This document shows, one piece after another, positions 6,010-8,524 of a DNA stretch of 8,524 nt (its first letter is position 1; every line of letters begins with the position of its first letter). A program made the translations under genes and the position numbers. The DNA comes from JAFLUQ01 sp964442035 (GTDB taxonomy: Bacteria; Bacillota; Clostridia; UMGS1883), in assembly GCA_964442035.1 (NCBI GenBank), contig CAYTWZ010000079.1:1-8524 (forward strand), read 5' to 3'. The notes under the pieces are model-generated. The model searched no databases and was not told the DNA's origin. It saw only the letters and a program-made list of their open reading frames with translations.

Positions 6010-6648
6010 TTAATTGTCTACGCTGTTTCTTATGCTTTGAACAAGGTCCTTTATCCGGCTGCTTTCCATTTTAGCGCTGACGCGGTTTACTATCAGCCGT
6101 GCGGAAAGAGGGCAAACCTCCTCAAGCACCGTGAGCCCATTCTCATGCAGCGTTTTTCCGCTTTCCACGATGTCCACAATAACTTCGCTGAGACCTGTCA
6201 GCGGGGCAAGCTCCACACTGCCGTTCAGCTTGATTATTTCAATATTCATGTTCTTTTTTTGTGTAAAGTAGTCCTTTGCGATTTTGGGATATTTGCTGGC
6301 AACTCTGAGCCCGGAGGTGGCGCTCAGCTTTTCCCGCATTTCCTCGGGGCCGCATACGCACATCCGGCACTTCCCAAACTTAAGGTCAAGCATTTCGTAG
6401 AGATTGCGCCCCTCTTCAAGAATGGTATCACGCCCCACAATTCCCACGTCAGCCGCGCCGTACTCAACATATGTGGGCACATCGCTGGCCTTTACCAGCA
6501 AAAACCTGACCTTCCGCTCCTCATCGGTAAAAATGAGCCTGCGGGTCTTGGTGAGTATTTCACCGCAATTGTAGCCAAGTGAAAGGAATATTTCTACAGA
6601 AAGCTCTGCAAGTCTGCCCTTGGACAGCGCGATCGTCAGATATTTCAT
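6010..6648 (-). CDS. hisG: ATP phosphoribosyltransferase catalytic subunit, short form (HisG)
   Basis: A 212-residue enzyme catalysing the committed first step of histidine synthesis, ATP plus PRPP to phosphoribosyl-ATP. It starts MKYLTIALSKGRLAE; the PRPP-binding signature covers about 138-167, ending VDIVESGKTL. The short length lacks the C-terminal regulatory domain of the long form, so it needs HisZ for activity and histidine feedback. The start at 6648 is chosen over a longer open frame (to 6747) because it has GGAGGG 8 nt upstream, begins with the conserved family N-terminus, and overlaps the hisZ stop as ATGA. The upstream extension is Arg-rich shadow sequence inside hisZ. Confidence 0.96.
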   Translation of the reverse strand: MKYLTIALSKGRLAELSVEIFLSLGYNCGEILTKTRRLIFTDEERKVRFLLVKASDVPTYVEYGAADVGIVGRDTILEEGRNLYEMLDLKFGKCRMCVCGPEEMREKLSATSGLRVASKYPKIAKDYFTQKKNMNIEIIKLNGSVELAPLTGLSEVIVDIVESGKTLHENGLTVLEEVCPLSARLIVNRVSAKMESSRIKDLVQSIRNSVDN

Positions 6649-7844
6649 TTCACGTTCCCTCCGTTGATTTTCTCTCCGCGGCCTATGCCCCGAAGCTCCA
6701 TATATCTGTTCAGCTGTTCCTCGGTGGCGAAGGAATGCTTTTCGCATATAACGCGCTGCCCGTCTTCCCGGGCCTCCCTGGCCTTAAGGTAGGCCGCGCC
6801 GCGCAAACGGTCATCGTCATACCAAATAAGACTGTCGATCAAGGGCGTGTGGAAGGGTCTTTGCTGACGGATAATGGCCGTCATGACTCTGTCTACCCAG
6901 ATCGCGGTACCTGTGGCTGAAAGGGGCCGCCCAAAACGCTCCGCAAGGTGGTCATATCGACCGCCTCCGCATATGGGAAAGGCTACCCCGTAGGTAAGCC
7001 CCTTGAATACGATACCCGTATAGTACTTGAAGCTTCGCACCTGCCCTAAGTCGATGCTGATATATTTTTCGTAGCCGTAGTCCCTTACCGCCTCGTATAC
7101 GGCAAGCAGGTTCTCTACGGCATTTCGGCTGCGGGGAGAGAGGTCAAGGCCTTCCACATCCTGTGCCACGGAAAAATCTCCATAGAGGTTTGGCATTTCG
7201 CAAAGCAGCTGTGATGTCTTTTGGTCAAGTCTTGTCTTGACACAGAATTCCTCTATGCCTAAAATGAACTTCCGGTCAATAAGCTCTGTCAGTTCGGCAG
7301 TTTCTTCCTCGCTGAGCCTGTCCTCGATTATTCCTCTGAGAAATTCCGTGTGCCCCAGTTCCAGCTGAAATTGGGACAGTCCGGCGCTGAGGAGCGCGTT
7401 TATGGTGGCAATTATGACCTCGGCGTCGGCTTCCGCTCCGTCTGTGCCGAAAAGCTCGGCCCCCGCCTGAGTGAACTCCCTTTGCCGCGCCTCGGTATAG
7501 CTTTCGCTGCCGCGGAAAATATTCCCGCAATACCTCAGCCGCAGTGGAAGCGGAGAATCGCTCTTGTGTGACGCGACAAGACGGGAGATCGCCGTGGTAT
7601 AGTCCGGGCGCAATGCAAGTATGCGGCCGGATTTGTCTATAAATTTAATAACGTCCTCCTGTGGGATGGAAAGATCATCCGTGAACACGTTAAAATATTC
7701 AAAGGTGGGGGTCTGAATCTCGTTGTAGCCGAAGGTGTCCAGGGCGCGGGATATGTTCGATTGAATTTTATTCTTAAGGACGCAGTCCCCTTCAAGTACG
7801 TCCGAGACGCCTAACGGAGATAAAAGCTTCCAGTCTTTTTCCAT
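6645..7844 (-). CDS. hisZ: ATP phosphoribosyltransferase regulatory subunit HisZ
   Basis: A 399-residue paralogue of the histidyl-tRNA synthetase catalytic domain that binds short HisG to form the active hetero-octamer and carries the histidine feedback site. Class-II-like motifs are visible: PTFEYFNVF (46-54), LRYCGNIFRGSESYTEARQREF (103-124), and SFKYYTGIVFKG (271-282) with CGGGRYDHL (292-300). The tRNA-synthetase form of the RGLDYYTG motif is replaced here by RSFKYYTG, and the C-terminal anticodon domain is reduced to roughly 65 residues, which with the adjacent short HisG argues for HisZ rather than HisS. The start at 7844 is preferred to an upstream ATG at 7928 because AAGAGG lies 8 nt before it and the product begins MEKDWKLLSPLGVSDVL. 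It is the first gene of the his cluster. Confidence 0.95.
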   Translation of the reverse strand: MEKDWKLLSPLGVSDVLEGDCVLKNKIQSNISRALDTFGYNEIQTPTFEYFNVFTDDLSIPQEDVIKFIDKSGRILALRPDYTTAISRLVASHKSDSPLPLRLRYCGNIFRGSESYTEARQREFTQAGAELFGTDGAEADAEVIIATINALLSAGLSQFQLELGHTEFLRGIIEDRLSEEETAELTELIDRKFILGIEEFCVKTRLDQKTSQLLCEMPNLYGDFSVAQDVEGLDLSPRSRNAVENLLAVYEAVRDYGYEKYISIDLGQVRSFKYYTGIVFKGLTYGVAFPICGGGRYDHLAERFGRPLSATGTAIWVDRVMTAIIRQQRPFHTPLIDSLIWYDDDRLRGAAYLKAREAREDGQRVICEKHSFATEEQLNRYMELRGIGRGEKINGGNVK

Positions 7845-7982
7845 TGAAAAAACCTCTTTTCGGGAATAATTGTACAGTATTGCGGCTCGCTGACGCGCAC
7901 GGGCATCAACGATGCCCGTGCGCGTCAAACAACGCCGCCCGGTATGAGTACGGGTCGCGCTGCATTAGCGAGTCGCAAGGTT
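7845..7982 (-). other. mscL-hisZ intergenic leader
   Basis: This 138-bp gap holds the stem-loop at 7891-7927 and the hisZ ribosome site (7853-7858). A weak -10-like TACAAT (on the minus strand, about 30 bp before the hisZ start) is present, but no matching -35 box. No T-box sequence or run of His codons that would suggest a leader peptide was seen. The his genes may have a weak promoter here or be read from mscL. Confidence 0.45.
7891..7927 (-). other. Perfect 17-bp stem-loop between mscL and hisZ
   Basis: The arm TGACGCGCACGGGCATC (7891-7907) is repeated in perfect inverted form at 7911-7927 around a 3-nt loop. It is GC-rich and would be very stable in RNA. No T-run follows on either strand, so it is not a canonical terminator. 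It could be a Rho-linked 3' end of mscL, an mRNA-stability element, a dispersed repeat or a protein site. Confidence 0.6.
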
Positions 7983-8402
7983 TTACTGCACGTCGCTGGT
8001 GCAATGGGCGCATTTTACCGCGTCGATAGGGATCTCGCTCTTACAGTAGGGGCAGACCTTTGTTGTCGGAGCTGCAGGCTCCGCCTGAGGCTTGTGAGCC
8101 GCCGCGATTTCGGAGGCTTTTTTCTCGGCCGTTTTTATTGCCTTAATAATAAGGAAAAGACACAGCGCCACAATAAAGAAATTGATAAGCTGTCCTACCA
8201 GCGCACTCCCGTACGCGGAAAGACTCTTTGTCCAATCCTCAAATTTGAGCGCGCCCGTGGCGACCTGAACTATGGGCGTAAAGATATTGTCCACCAGGCT
8301 TGTTACAACTCCTGTAAAAGCGCCGCCGATGATAACGCCCACTGCCATGTCAATTACGTTCCCCTTGAGGGCAAACTCCTTGAACTCCTTAATAAGTCCC
8401 AT
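7983..8402 (-). CDS. mscL: Large-conductance mechanosensitive channel MscL with C-terminal zinc ribbon
   Basis: A 139-residue inner-membrane protein; MscL forms pentamers that open under membrane tension and release solutes during osmotic downshock. The N-terminal helix MGLIKEFKEFALKGNVIDMAVGVIIGGAF leads into TM1 (about 15-43), whose small-residue and Val-rich face lines the pore. A periplasmic loop follows, then TM2 (about 68-90) beginning GQLINFFIVALCLFLI. After a linker rich in Ala and Pro, residues 114-139 form a treble-clef or zinc-ribbon-like tail with two knuckles, C117-x-x-C120 and C131-x-x-C134, replacing the usual C-terminal helical bundle ending. The start has AAAGGTGG upstream. 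A promoter precedes it, and it is probably transcribed separately from or together with the his genes. Confidence 0.95.
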   Translation of the reverse strand: MGLIKEFKEFALKGNVIDMAVGVIIGGAFTGVVTSLVDNIFTPIVQVATGALKFEDWTKSLSAYGSALVGQLINFFIVALCLFLIIKAIKTAEKKASEIAAAHKPQAEPAAPTTKVCPYCKSEIPIDAVKCAHCTSDVQ

Positions 8403-8457
8403 GTTAGTTCACCACCTTTCTTTATGTGTTTTGTGAAGCTAATTCACTCTGCTTACA

Positions 8458-8486
8458 ATTATACCTAAAATAATTACAAATTTCAA
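8458..8486 (-). promoter_or_regulatory. Promoter of mscL
   Basis: Minus-strand TTGAAA (8481-8486), a 17-bp spacer and TATAAT (8458-8463) match the sigma-A consensus well. The spacer and flanks are AT-rich. The start would be near 8451, about 50 bp before the mscL ATG. Nothing recognisable lies between 8487 and the window end. Confidence 0.85.
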
Positions 8487-8524
8487 CTGTTTTTTTTAGT
8501 AATTTGATTAAGAACGAAAATTAT

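Noticed and set aside
6649..6747. N-terminal extension of HisG
   Set aside because: It lies inside hisZ, is Arg-rich, and is absent from the family; the shorter start has a strong ribosome site and the conserved N-terminus.
6645..7844. Histidyl-tRNA synthetase (hisS) as an alternative call for hisZ
   Set aside because: The RGLDYYTG motif is not intact, the anticodon domain is cut short, and a short-form hisG that requires HisZ overlaps it.
7845..7982. T-box riboswitch or His leader-peptide attenuator before hisZ
   Set aside because: The leader is too short, has no T-box core sequence, no His-codon run and no terminator with a T-tract.

Overview
The window looks like chromosomal DNA of an anaerobic Firmicute (Clostridia, perhaps a gut Oscillospiraceae-type organism). 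The evidence is a short-form HisG with its HisZ partner, copper-amine-oxidase-like stalk repeats on a secreted enzyme, GGAGG-type ribosome sites, near-perfect TTGACA-N17-TATAAT promoters, and two tRNA genes with encoded CCA ends. Base composition is about half GC. The taxonomic placement is inference from these traits; there is no 16S gene or marker protein to test it. No mobile element, CRISPR array or phage gene was seen.

Layout from left to right. Positions 2-415 hold the 3' end of a plus-strand secreted or surface protein, followed by its terminator. Everything after that is on the minus strand. A terminator at 484-524 closes a two-gene operon made of a MarR-type regulator (3567-4145) and, 23 bp downstream of it, a large secreted enzyme (604-3543). 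The enzyme carries an N-terminal stalk domain, a subtype-B tannase-like hydrolase domain and a second, different alpha/beta-hydrolase domain. The operon is driven by a perfect consensus promoter whose start region is covered by two copies of the palindrome AAGGTACCTT, very probably the regulator's own operator. Next comes a tRNA operon, tRNA-Trp(CCA) then tRNA-Ala(CGC), with its own promoter and terminator.

From 4627 to 7844 lies a compact histidine cluster transcribed hisZ-hisG-hisH-hisF, with overlapping or nearly touching genes. It supplies the first step of histidine synthesis (HisG plus HisZ, making phosphoribosyl-ATP) and the branch-point step (HisH plus HisF, imidazole glycerol phosphate synthase). 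The other his genes are not in the cluster. Upstream of it, at 7983-8402, is mscL, a mechanosensitive channel with a zinc-ribbon tail, preceded by a good promoter. Between mscL and hisZ is a perfect 17-bp stem-loop.

The most interesting unit is the MarR/double-hydrolase operon. It has the look of a locally controlled system for cleaving aromatic or other esters outside the cell. The regulator is unusual in carrying Cys/His-rich ends that could bind metal. The substrate and the inducer are not readable from the sequence.
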